A stretch of 32,081 nt of DNA, taken from NCBI GenBank assembly GCA_034698045.1, contig JAQGAU010000280.1, forward strand, positions 1 through 32,081, in the 5' to 3' direction. A model generated the notes under the pieces. The model worked only from the letters and a program-made list of their open reading frames with translations, ran no database searches and was not told the DNA's origin. Positions 11,501 to 22,139 of this stretch are shown here, in pieces. The position numbers and the translations under genes are program-made. The first letter of the stretch is position 1. Each line of letters starts with the position of its first letter. The DNA comes from Paramacrobiotus richtersi. Its lineage: Eukaryota > Tardigrada > Eutardigrada > Parachela > Macrobiotidae.

Positions 11501-14148
11501 ATTTATAACTTTCTGGAGCTCTTGAAATGTTTCTGTAATAATAAATTCCGTAAAACTGACCTTCCCCACTGCATACAAGAGTTCTGGTATTGCCAGGGTG
11601 ATCTCGTTATTCTGCAAAACAACAGCTGCTGATGTAGGGTTCGTGTGAGATATTTCCAGAAAAAACAAAACCATTGAAGTACCTTCTCATCAATACTATA
11701 AGGATGACTGTAATTTTCCGCGGCGTTTTTGGCTACGGCATTAATGAATGGAGAAAGCTGAACGTAGTCTGGTATGTGGAAGCTCATCGTAATTAAATGC
11801 TTGCACGCTTGGAAGACAATCTGTAATGGTATTTCTAGAGATCACTAATGACAGACAACGGCAAAAATTTTTGACTACAAGCTTATAAATGAATCATGGC
11901 GGAAACGAAAACTTGAACTTCTGTATTTGCCGCCCCGGATGTGCCGTCATAATGATAAACTGGCAAGCACATGTGCACAGAGCGGCTGCTTAAGAGTCGA
12001 GATTATCAAGAGGACTGTATCCAGCCATTGAGAATAACCGGGACAAACGAAGTACTTTTTCAAATTTTAATTTCCGCCCCGTTGGTATAAGGAGGGTTTC
12101 TTCGCACAAATACCTCGTCATCGGGCTGGCCGGTATCGATTTCAAGCGGTAGGTACTCCGGTCCTTGAATCGGCATCGTATGGAGAAAGACCTGGAGAGT
12201 CCATTGAAGTGTGACAAGAATAGTAAGGCGCACAATAGTAGTGTGAAATTTCACGCTTACAAACTCATCGTCCGTCATGCCTAGCTTGTGCGCCATTATC
12301 TAAGGAGTCATATAAAGGCATGTGCATCACAACATCACGAGAGGTTACGCAAGTGAACATAGAATCAGTCGTACCATAATCTTCCGCAATTCATCTGCCC
12401 GGGTCAAGATAACAATAACTGCAAAAAGACGTCAATAAATTCATCAGGTTCAGTAAGTTCCTGCGCTGCAGTTAAACTACCAATTGTTATAAACTTTTAT
12501 TACCATATTCATGAACTTAAGGAAGTGTCTTACTTCTGCTTTGAGCTTTTGCTCTTTTCAGTCTCGTCTCATAATCTGGGTTAAACTGCGAGTCATACGC
12601 TTCCAAGTAGAACTCAAACTCCCCCCGAACCGAAAACAGCGTCTTCATGGCGCGGCAGTTGGCCGACAGAAACGCGGCAATGCTTGTATATTTCAGTAGG
12701 TCATCGCAAAACAATGTCAGCGTCTTCCACTTGTAATACTTCAAAAACGCCTTGGTGGCCGCAGCATGGGCACCCTGCCCTACCGCCCCGAAGGTCAGCA
12801 TAGTGGGGTAGCGTTTCCTATTGGCGAACATAGGATCCGCTGACGTACTGCAACCGGGTAAATTATGCACAATGTTGACGAGTGAATATTGATCATCCGT
12901 TCAGTCCACACCTTGCAAGAAGTGGAACATCGATTTCTGCAAAGAGACAAGCAAAGGTTATCGCAAGAACGATCAAGAAACGTTACAACCAGTTTTAGAG
13001 AAGTGATAGTTCTGTTTACCTCGTGCTAAATCCCCAAGCGGCAAGAGTTCCGGACTGCATCCTGCAAAATGAGCGATTATCGTTTTGTATGAAGCATGAG
13101 AACGCCGGTAATTAAGGGGGAAATACAGATGATGGCGGTCAGTTAGACAGCACGAAATTAAACCGCCTGGGATTCGAACAGAAGCTTAGGAACATAGGGA
13201 AGGTGATTAGCGTTCATTTCAATTATGGTCAACTATTCTACGAATTCAATGGATACTCGACAACCGGAAACGATGAGCGTCAGACAAAGCAGTCCCTAAT
13301 GGAGTACATTAATAACTAACTTTTCCAGTAGAGAAATCCTAGAAGAAACATTCTTTTCCAGTACTCGAACAAAGTACCGTGTAAGTAGCGGCTGGCTACT
13401 AGCACACAAATGAACTAATACAGTCTCAATGCGTTTTAGACAAACGCATGTTTTACTGTTATTTCAGCTGTTATTTAGACAAATCTATTATGACCATTTA
13501 AAAGTGGTCTAATGCCTAACGGTTGTTGTAGAAAACTTTGGAACATTCCATTCAGATAGTTCTATACAATATGTACACAGATATCATTACTGTGCGCGTA
13601 GAACCTTGTTAAAAAAATCTATATAAAAATTCATATAATTCGTATTACCGAATGAGTTAGTTCCGTAATTTCGCAAATAACTCAATCTCGTTAATATAAG
13701 CTAATTATCTTTCTAAACTACTTAAAAATCCTTGAAAATCTTCCATTGCTATATTCTTCATGTTATGCTGATTAAAAGCGATCGATACAGTTTGATTATG
13801 TTGATATAATCGGCCTATGGTAGCACAACGGACATGCAATTTACCCGGCGACAACAGCATCGTAAATCCATCCGTTCGCATCACAACATCATAGATCTCT
13901 CCTGTCACAGCAAACATAGCTGCCGCTGCATCTGGGCATGCCCAAAGAGCAGGTTTGTGAAAGATTTGCTTGGAATAGTTTCCAAACACTCGTGGATACA
14001 GTTTCTCTGCGACATGGAACGCTTCGTCGAAATACGGCGCCGCTGCGTAGTATCCATAAGAAGGATTATCCCCGATTGTCACAATTATAAAGTTCAGTAC
14101 TGCGGCTTTAGAAACACCTATTACTACGCTTAACAATAGGAAGTACAT
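8574..14148 (-). CDS. Receptor-type guanylyl cyclase, catalytic metal Asp replaced by Ser
   Basis: I traced 21 exons (high to low): 14148-13845, 13061-13020, 12936-12912, 12847-12534, 12418-12375, 12299-12261, 12191-12114, 11820-11683, 11611-11561, 11405-11232, 11168-11027, 10946-10865, 10741-10456, 10396-10223, 10158-9858, 9756-9486, 9424-9069, 9005-8957, 8901-8852, 8776-8685, 8618-8574. The sum is 3057 bp, in frame, 1018 aa, a normal length for the family. Order: signal peptide; ANF-receptor ligand-binding fold (to about residue 449, ending near CGFRHDRC); one TM helix (about 454-476); kinase homology domain (478-735, HGSLSS in place of HRD); dimerisation helix (near 780-815); cyclase domain (822-1018). 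Seen in the cyclase: FSSMVGF where the family has FSDIVGF (Ser848), Glu888 and Asp892 in VETIKDGY, Cys956 in RYCLFGD, Asn963 and Arg967 in NTASR. The stop is TAG 8576-8574 after TYWLVREL; the last-exon end and the GTAGAT donor at 10455 are the weakest borders. By family: single-pass plasma-membrane receptor making cGMP from GTP. Confidence 0.92.
13062..13844 (-). other. Long first intron of the guanylyl cyclase gene
   Basis: At 783 bp this is by far the longest intron of the gene; the others are mostly 55-290 bp. It is AT-rich and holds no open frame or recognisable element. Long first introns often carry regulatory sequence, but I see no specific site. Confidence 0.6.
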
Positions 14149-15010
14149 CGTAGAAACTGGATGGGTGAAGGAAGATCATAAAAACAAAAAAACATCAGCA
14201 ACAACAGTGAATGATCCTAGTAACAGTCGCACGAGTATGAAAAGGCTTCCCACCGGAAATGATTCCATATATCGATTACAAGGCGGAACAGAAGGACGCA
14301 CGAGATACAGATGTTACAAACGCCTGCCGCAGAAAAGATACAAAAGAACCCTTTTGGATTAGCGTAATCATGTTGTCATGCGATATTTACCGATTATTCA
14401 ATAGACTGCTTTACACAAGTACTGCCGGGACCGACAAGGCTTTGACCTCTAATAACCGCCTAACCGCCTGTATCCGATGATACCGGCAGGTAAACCGCGC
14501 ATTATGTGCGAAACATCAATATTGCAATATTTACTGACGCCGGCATATAACGCTGCACCTGAACTACATTTACGAACTATACTCAATAATGCTGTTTTCC
14601 AACCGGACAAGTTTCATCGTGTGTTCTTAACGGTTATTTGGAATAATCCAGTTTCTCATGTGTGGTAACACTTTTATTCTTATGATAATACACCAAAGAG
14701 ATCAGAAATTTAACAATAAGTCTTGCGATAATTAAAGAGATCATAGGCCGTACACAGTACAGCATCATACAGAGACAGGGTACAGAAAGCTCTTTTTCGC
14801 TAAATTAAACAGGTTTTGCACTAGTGTGTTTCATACAGTTAACCGTAAAAGAGGAATCTCTTTTACGTAGAACATGTTCAGTGCGGCGGGCCATCGAAAT
14901 CTGGATCCAGACATGTATCAAGGCTCAGTATGTCTGCGAGATGCGAATGCAGAAAATAAGAAGATAAGATCTCTGTCTCGGTGATAAACTATCGCTGATC
15001 TTGTTGCAAA
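14149..15010. other. Intergenic region, no gene seen
   Basis: This is the presumed promoter side of the guanylyl cyclase and the 3' side of the short PPxY protein. Plus-strand frames at 14165-14362, 14259-14480 and 14477-14668 have no recognisable content. Confidence 0.45.
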
Positions 15011-15505
15011 CTAAACGGCGGTGCTGACATTCCTTGCAGCTGTATCTTCGCGGATGACATCGCACTGAAAGGGAGTCGAAAAGCCCAGGGATGAGTAGGG
15101 TGGAGGAGGATCCAGCATTTGTCCAGGCATAGACTGGGTTCCTGGGCAAATTACGAATCCGGCCGCTTGATCGTCGGTCTGTTGGTCAGCATGCTGTGCC
15201 CTGCTTTTCCACAACAACCGCTGTTTGATCCGTTTCCGAAGCCATAAAAAGAACATAGCCAGTGGCACCAGTCCGAAGACGCCCATAACTAAACCAATTG
15301 TCTGCTCCCGGGTAAAATTTCCACTAGAGTATGGGTCTACATTGACTTGTTCCGTGGTAGAGTTATCTATAAAGATTTCATCGTCAGACTGAGCGAAACG
15401 CAAGGAAACCTTCATACTCTTACCGGTAGATTCGTGGTACATCCCAGTAATAGTGCTGGTGAACACTATTAGAATGATGAGAGATTCTGATCCGGCAGAT
15501 TTCAT
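15011..15505 (-). CDS. Short single-pass membrane protein with PPPY tail motif
   Basis: One uninterrupted frame of 164 aa. Residues 8-21 are hydrophobic and look like a signal peptide. About 45 extracellular residues follow with NST and NFT glycosylation sequons, then a transmembrane helix (about 69-89, GLVMGVFGLVPLAMFFLWL), then a basic stop-transfer RKRIKQR. The cytoplasmic tail of about 75 residues contains DPPPPYSSL (133-140). A PPxY motif is the known ligand of WW domains such as those of NEDD4-type ubiquitin ligases or YAP-like proteins. The TM, the basic anchor and the D.PP.YSSL..S.PF block match the neighbouring gene at 16854-18082, so the two are paralogues with very different ectodomains. 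Function unknown. An upstream exon cannot be excluded, but the start sits right before the signal peptide. Confidence 0.75.
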   Translation of the reverse strand: MKSAGSESLIILIVFTSTITGMYHESTGKSMKVSLRFAQSDDEIFIDNSTTEQVNVDPYSSGNFTREQTIGLVMGVFGLVPLAMFFLWLRKRIKQRLLWKSRAQHADQQTDDQAAGFVICPGTQSMPGQMLDPPPPYSSLGFSTPFQCDVIREDTAARNVSTAV

Positions 15506-16853
15506 GGGGGGCCAGATTAACCGCTCTCTAAATCACAATGCACTGTCTGAAGTTTCTGTAATCTAGCTGCAGAATTTTATTACTGAACCACTTCTAAATC
15601 ATGCTATTTTTCTAGTAAGCTGGTTGAGTTATACATGTGTTTCGTATCAACTCAACGCTCTAGTTTCCCGGATACTGATATGATAGCTGGGAACTTTATT
15701 ATTCACTGCTCATGCTGTGCACTAAATGTAGCGTATTAGAGACACAATCACCGAAATCGTTGCTAGTCAACGCGAGTGACTCGCGACTATAACGCTGACA
15801 TAATTCTATGTAAATGTGGTAATGATCGTGAGTACTAAATAAGTAGACTATAAAGCTAAAAACGATGTGTGCTGCCGCTGCATGCACACATATTAGCAGC
15901 CGTAAAGTGGAACAGATTAATTGTCCTGACGGTCCACACATGACTGTTATCCATATTTGCAAAATCGTACTTTGTAAACTGATGATTCATGCTTATCAGC
16001 TACGTATTGTACAAAACATTGTTATTAACTTTGTCCAGTGCTTATCGTTACATCCGTTTGCGTCCTTCTTCGTACACTGATCTGCATAAAGGCTTTACGT
16101 AGCAGAAACAGGTACTGTATACTTCGTTAAACAACAAATTAGGGGACATTATGGTGGACTTCTTAGTCATTATAACAAAGGCTCGTCCTTCATACACCAC
16201 AAATAACATACGGCGCAATCCACGCGCATCAAAGAACTAGCTTTAGTGTGAAAAAACAACCAGATCCTTTTTCATAAAAACATTTCAGTTCAGCTTCGAG
16301 CTTTTTGGATAACGCCCTTGCCATTTGTACCCAAATCTGCGGTAATTCATACACAGATTTGCTGTTATTTAAAGCATGTATGCACCATCGCTATTTAGAC
16401 CGGCAATAATTCGATCCGGTTTTTATGAAATTCTTACCATGCAATTATTAGACACGCCGAAGAGAAATGTGACCATACCAGAGACGTTTGCAAGATAGGT
16501 AATATTGCGAAAAGAATCACACAACAGAGGTGCGTGCTCCCAAAAAAATAAGCGAAAATAAACTGACTGGATTTGTGTGAATTGTGAAAGTAGCTTCGTA
16601 CACAATTATGTAGATCTGGGTTGATAGTGATTGCATTTAAAGTGTGTTTCACGGCCTGCTGCTGCGCTCTACATATTATCATACTTCTAATCATCTGTAT
16701 ATACTGTGATCAGCGAGAATTCGTCACTGGAATCATAACATGCCGATACGATCTCTTATGATCAGTTTCTGACGTCGGTACCCGCATTTGTCGTATCATG
16801 TTTGTCGGGTAAACCACACTGGGGCAATGTAAAATATAGGCAAATAACAAAAT
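15506..16853. other. Intergenic region between the two PPxY genes, no gene supported
   Basis: Minus-strand frames at 15699-15962, 16423-16605 and 16434-16694 and a plus-strand frame at 15865-16080 were checked. They contain hydrophobic or cysteine runs but no signal-peptide/TM/PPxY arrangement and no motif I know. I see no remnant of the long ectodomain here. Confidence 0.4.
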
Positions 16854-18082
16854 CTAGGTTACTATCGAACTTATTTGCGCAGTTCTCTCGCTGTCCAGGC
16901 CAGGCGGTTTAAAAGGAACTGAAAGGTCCAAAGATGAGTATGAAGGAGGAAAGTCCAACGAGCACGCCGAGTTGTCCTTTCCCGAAATCATAAAATCCGC
17001 CATCTCTACAGGGCTGTGCGAAATGAACAAGTCCTCGCCAGTTGGTGTTATCTGATACCCGTTTCGCTGATTAAGCAATCTTCGTACCCAGAACAAAGCA
17101 AGCATCACAAAGGTTATTGCCACAGGCCCAATGACTAAGGCCGCTACGGGACCGTGGCCCAGCGTAACACCGGATCGTCTTCCGCCCTGTGGCAATCCGA
17201 TGCAGATCGGATGATTGTTGCAGTAGCTTGGAAGGCGTCCTGGAATCAAGGAAGTTGCGCTGTACTGGTAGTCTGCGGGACAGTTCAGCCTGTTGTTTCT
17301 AGTATCGCATATTAGCTCTCCTGGCATGTATCCCTTTAATGCAGCACAAAACTGCAATGTCGTACCGAGAGCAGATATGTCTGTAATGGAGAAAATCAAG
17401 TGGTCTGTGGTTGTCATTTAGACGAGTAAGAATTTTACGTACTGTTATAAAGAATGACGTAATCCAGAATCGTTCCATCCCGAGCAAAGGGAACACCGGG
17501 GAATCTACTGTACAATGAAATCAGAACTTTTGGTTGATTGGACGCTGTGATTAGCAGTTGGTCTATTAGTGGTGAACTATTGTGCGCAAGATAGTTTTTT
17601 TCCCTTCCATAAAAATATTCTTTTAGGGCTATGTTCGGGTTCATGGAATCGCTAAGTTTGATACGCAGAATCCGACGTAATCCAGTGATATTGAGACCTC
17701 TGCGAAGAAAATACAAGATGAGGAGTTTCGCATGTGACGAAAAGTCCCCTAAGAATACCTTTTTACATACCGGACGTTGATGTACATCGAGAATGTCATT
17801 CCCGGATGAAACTGGCAGTTTCCTTGAAGAGCAAGTACAACGCTGCAGTTACCTCTAGGCGCACCGAGACCTTCAACTGAACCCGCGTGGCCTTGGACCC
17901 AGGAAGGACATGGAATATATGCAGTCCCATTGCAGTGTTCGTCCAGTATTACTATCAACCGAATTTGCCGTAATGAATGTGGTCTGCAAGGGACAGCGAT
18001 AACACTTACTCGGGGCTTCGTACTGGGCAGCTACGAGGCCAGTAGCTATCAGTAATACCAGAAAGCAGGTTAAGCAACACAT
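16854..18082 (-). CDS. Type I single-pass membrane protein, Cys-containing ectodomain, PPSY tail motif
   Basis: Four exons (high to low): 18082-18010, 17951-17771, 17699-17443, 17380-16854; 1038 bp, in frame, 345 aa. The start at 18082 places a strong signal peptide first (MCCLTCFLVLLIATGLVAA); an in-frame ATG at 18148 would add 22 residues before it. The ectodomain of about 230 residues has scattered cysteines and NGT, NIT, NSS and NNS-type positions but matches no domain I recognise. TM helix at about 249-269 (AALVIGPVAITFVMLALFWV), then RRLLNQR. The tail has DFPPSYSSLDLSVPF (313-327), a PPxY motif able to bind WW domains by family knowledge. The TM and tail match the small protein at 15011-15505, same strand, next gene downstream. 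Probably a surface receptor or adaptor recruited through its tail; ligand unknown. Confidence 0.8.
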
Positions 18083-19190
18083 CGTCGTAAGGGATCGAGT
18101 TATGTCTTCCCGTTTTAGAGTAAGATCGCTGCACCAGGTCTCGATCAAAGGAAGTGCTGTCAGGATTCTTCCGCGCCTGTACAGATGGTCCAGTAAACGG
18201 TACGTAACGTATCCTGTAAAGTGAGCAAACCTTCAATAAATCAGCATTTGGTGGTCCGTACTGTGTCGAGAAAACAAAATGCGTCTCAACGATAGCGTGT
18301 AAGCAACGTGGTACACATGTTGTCTGTGATAAGATTAATCATTAATGAGGCATCACGAAAGCGCTGCATACCATGCCAATAAAAGAATACTATGTTAGCT
18401 ATACGAAGCGGATTTTGAAAGACACAAATTAACTGTGTGCAAACTTACAGATCCGATCATATAACAAGTGATCAACAAAAAACAAGAACGAAATGCAATA
18501 ACTCATACCGGCGTTTTTGCTGGTCACAGGGTCCAGAAAGGATTGTTGCGTGTTCGAATCGTATCTAACAGAGTGTTTTGCTTAGCTTCAGTGCAAGACA
18601 TTACGTTTTCATGGAAACCAAGTGGTACGAGTTGAATTTGGAACCCTGTGACATTCCGTTACAAATGTAAGACAGGCAGTGCCTTGCTCAAGCTGGCCAC
18701 CATTCCCAGCATCTGCATAACATTATATGCCGCTTTTACGACCGGTACCAGAACCTGGTAATACCAAGAATAATAAATATACCTTTCTTACATAATAATA
18801 TACATGATAATACATATTACATAATAATAAAACAATAAAAGATAAACAGAGAACAATAAAAGTCTTTCAGTATCTGCCACAATTCAACAAATTCATCGCT
18901 AACTTGAAACTCTTCCTGCGACTGGGCCACTAAGCACTAAGTCATGCCACTGCACATAACTGTAAGCTCTGGTCTGCTGACTCTGTTCAAGCATACCGCT
19001 TTGCTAGCTCTGTTAATGCTCTGGCATGCTACAATGCGGGAGATAATTTAAGAAACAGGTAATCGCACGAGCTGATAAAGTCGAATAGTAAACAGGTCGA
19101 GCATGCTGCCCCGAATGCAAGAAAATTTACCACCATTAGCACAATTTGTGGTATGTTTCCAAGTTCGTTGGCCGGAGTATTTTTGATGGT
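18083..19190. other. Intergenic region with AT-rich patch
   Basis: This is the divergent upstream region shared by the long PPxY gene (-) and the kinase-kelch gene (+), so it should contain both promoters. I see no convincing TATA or operator-like element. The only distinct structure is the AT-rich patch listed separately. Confidence 0.45.
18765..18862. repeat. AT-rich low-complexity tract (ataata/aataaa type)
   Basis: About 100 bp dominated by imperfect ATAATA, ACATAAT and AATAAA units, in strong contrast to the mixed composition on either side. It is low-complexity sequence without a fixed unit length. Confidence 0.7.
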
Positions 19191-21553
19191 ATGAGAAATC
19201 AACGAATTCAGCGTTTCTTCAGGAAATATATACGGTACATAATGGAACTAGAAGACGAAATTAGCCTATGCTATGGTAAAACGTGCGTCTACCATATCCT
19301 GCCAAACAAAATTGGAGCAGGTGCCTTTGGCATTGTTTATAAGGCAAAAGTCAATGATTCCGGAAATTATGCTGGCAGTGAAATTGTTGCAGTTAAAGAA
19401 TTATCGTTTTCTCAGAACGGAAGTGCGAAGCGTTCGATTAATGATGAGACCGGTGATCAAGCACAACTATGGAATACACTGCTTATGCTGGACCATAAGA
19501 ATGTGGTTCATTACCATAAAATTTCGATAACTCGACAGTCTGTGCGTCTGATGATGGATTGCTCTGCAGGTTTGTGACAATATTGCAGCGTTCTTTGGTT
19601 GGTTTAGTTGAAAGCAGACAGCGACAGCAAAGCCTATGTAGGCACATATTAACAAAGTTTTGAATGTCAGGATACCAAATAACAGGAAAGTGTAAAATCT
19701 GACAGCAAAATCAATATTGGAAAATAATTATCTAGCAACTTTCTTATCCAAAGGACATTCCAGCGACATTTTCTCTGCAGATGGGGATTTATCTTCATTG
19801 CTAGGCCGTGCCGAAAAGGATCCGGCACTACTTAATTTACCAGCTGTGATATGCTATGCAATACAAATTGCAGAAGGACTAACATATTTGCACGAGCAGA
19901 AACCTAAGGCAATCATACATGGCGACGTGAAACCAAACAATATCCTTTTAAAACCCTCCGGCAACGCTCATTACACCCTCGTAATCGCTGATCTCGACGA
20001 TGTCATTCTTACGAAAGGAAGCGAGCCCGGCTCGCAAGATCTTTCGGGTATTCACGGAACACTGCGGTATATGGCGCCAGAAATGCTTACAAAATTCGTA
20101 GCAGAAGACTGTGGCCCCAACCCCGGACGGAATCTTGATATCTGGAGTTTGGGCTGTACTCTGCATGAATTTGCAAGCTGCTTCTATGGAATAAAACGCA
20201 AAATTCTCTTTCGAGAACGTGCAGAGTCACGCAATGCTGAGAGATTCTTTGTTGCAGAGGACACAACCGACACAAATTACATTATACAAATCACTAACGG
20301 GTTCGTCCCTGTTGTGCACGATGCCGTTCCACCAGTTGTTGCAAACGTTATTCAAGGGTGTCTTACGCGAGATAATACTTTGTGGTTTTCCGCAAGAGAG
20401 CTAGTCAATAAGCTACGCGAGTTAACTGGCGCATTCTGTTCAAGTCAGCCTGATGCTACAAATAATGCCACACCGTGTATTTGCCACTCACCTTCGATGC
20501 AGTTATGCAGTGTGCCCGCTGCCGGAGCTATTCAACTTGCTGAAAATATGGTGGTCATTATTCACGAGTTTGTAGAAGCCGATTTGACGGAATTAGCAAG
20601 CATTTGAGTGCAGATATTTGACCATACGCTAAACATACTTAATGACTACCAGTTGCCGGTGACCGATCTGCACTGTAACGGCTACGTTCGGTCTTCCTTT
20701 GTACTTCTTGGTGATCGGCTCATCTGTCAAGCTGTTGATAAAACTGTGGTTAGATCCGTAGTGATAGTGGCATTTGATTTTCAAACACGGGCATGGTGAC
20801 GCCTGGAAACCAACGTCGGTGTGGATCGGTGGCTCGTCGCTCCAGTGCTTGTTGGCAATAAAGTTTTTTTTTCAAATGGAACACGATAAAAGTGGCCACC
20901 GTTTCGGAAACTGCCTTCGAGGTTCAGCAGACACCCGACGAGAAAGTGTAAGATAAACAGTTGCGCTTTTTCGATGATTTTTCAATTCCAGTGGCAGAAA
21001 CTTGTTTTCCAGATCGGTTTGGAAAGAACAGGGCAACGTAAGCGCTGCTGCCCATGGGAATACCATACTGTTTCTCGGAGGAGTTCCAACAGCGAATGAC
21101 GGTCTGGGAACACAAAACGTGGAGCGTTACGACACTGTGTCGTGTCAGAAAAGTTTACTGGCAGACATAAGGCATCTCTTGAAACCTCGGAGCGGGTGCC
21201 CTTTTTCAGTTGTGGGTGGCTACCTATACGTTACGGGGGGTCACAATATTTACGAGATGTGGATAGCTGAATGTCTGCGCCTACACAAGAATAGCGTGCG
21301 CTGGGAACGCATTGCGCCTCTTCGAAAACCCAGGACCGTGCATGGAGCATTCGTTATCAACAAGTGTGTTTACATATTTGGTGGCTATGTCTATTTCGGT
21401 ACTCTAGGAGAAAATCTTTCCCAAAAAATGGAAGCATATGATCCGCAGACCAACACTTGGACCGATTACCCGTTTGAGAATTTGGACAAAACGGATTTCA
21501 GTGGCAAACAACTTTGTCGTACATCGTGTTACGTGTGGCGTTCACTGCCTTAA
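19191..21553 (+). CDS. Protein kinase joined to C-terminal kelch repeats, disrupted in the kelch region
   Basis: Kinase exons are 19191-19569 and 19781-~20550. The glycine loop is GAGAFG (about 42-47), the beta-3 lysine is in VAVKEL (Lys69), and the catalytic loop is HGDVKPNN (Asp175), with HRD changed to HGD. DFG appears as DLD (Asp197), followed by GTLRYMAPE and DIWSLG. It resembles Ser/Thr kinases of the NEK/MAP3K sort. An in-frame TGA at 20605-20607 is best explained by a short intron ending at 20613 (donor at 20551 or 20572). Kelch exons are 20614-20947 and 20991-21553, with 4-5 blades (hydrophobic strands, LFLGG, YVTGG, YIFGG, then D.....W). Two lesions sit in the first kelch exon: TGA 20797-20799 inside TRAW-RLETN, and a run of nine T (20864-20872) after which the frame must shift by one to continue into the next exon. 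The active-site residues Lys, Asp and Asp are present. Polymorphism, assembly error or pseudogene are all possible. Confidence 0.75.
20797..20872 (+). other. Lesion pair in kelch exon: in-frame TGA and 9-T frameshift
   Basis: Kelch-type sequence reads continuously across the TGA in the same frame (DFQTRAW before, RLETNVGVD after). Kelch-type sequence then continues after the T run only in a different frame (NTIKVATVSETAFEV), and that new frame is the one that splices in phase into 20991-21553. Eight T in place of nine would restore continuity. Confidence 0.7.
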
Positions 21554-21678
21554 AAAGCGGTCTGTTGAAATGCTTAATGTAGAAGAGGCTTACAGTTAGT
21601 ACCTCCCGACATTGGGCAGCGCGCGAGTACCGTTTTTGTAACAGTCATTGTTATTTAAAATGGAATAACATTATGTGC

Positions 21679-21684
21679 AATAAA
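21679..21684 (+). promoter_or_regulatory. Candidate polyadenylation signal AATAAA of the kinase-kelch gene
   Basis: A canonical AATAAA lies about 125 bp after the last stop codon of the kelch exon, on the coding strand. Position and sequence fit a 3' UTR end; no transcript evidence is available. Confidence 0.45.
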
Positions 21685-22139
21685 CTTTAACGGCAAGGTG
21701 ACATAGCAGTGCTGGGGCTAAAAATTACTACGGCAGTCACTTTACTTCATGCACCCTACTGTATATGAAGTATATGAATATGAAGTAATATTTTTGCGCC
21801 GTTTACATGGCATACCGTCTCTCTAGCTATATGCACTTATTAATTTTCGAAATTACTCGGCGATCAATATTGTTAATCCTGAGTTCCTAATAAATACAAG
21901 CATTAATGATATACTGATGTTGGATAGACGGCGTTTACTTACATAATACTATGATAAATCGCTTAATACGGTACATATGGTGTCGAAATGATCTCCTCCT
22001 CGTACTCCAATAACAAGAGACAAAGTCACTTTATACAGTACAACTGCAATGTACAAACAACAGCCCACAAAAGACAAACAGCTTGCGTTAAAGTGAATTA
22101 ACAATTGCAACACGAATTTATAAAGAGTAACCTTGTAAT
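21685..22139. other. AT-rich convergent intergenic region, no gene seen
   Basis: The stretch between the 3' ends of the kinase-kelch gene (+) and the acyltransferase (-) holds no open frame of note. It includes a small near-repeat (tatgaagtatatgaatatgaag) near 21764-21786. Confidence 0.5.

Noticed and set aside
11432..11560. Minus-strand segment KHFKSSRK / TFQELQKVINID considered as a cyclase exon
   Set aside because: No donor phase fits; direct joining of 11611-11561 to 11405-11232 preserves the ligand-binding fold (LLYAVGK then VLDEST).
13165..13195. tRNA-like GATTCGAAC element in the first cyclase intron
   Set aside because: On neither strand do the flanking bases pair into a T-stem, and no anticodon or acceptor arm could be found.
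20605..20607. In-frame TGA between kinase and kelch parts, considered as selenocysteine or readthrough
   Set aside because: A good acceptor (gagtgcag) ends at 20613 and phase-0 donors exist at 20551 and 20572, so a short intron explains it more simply.
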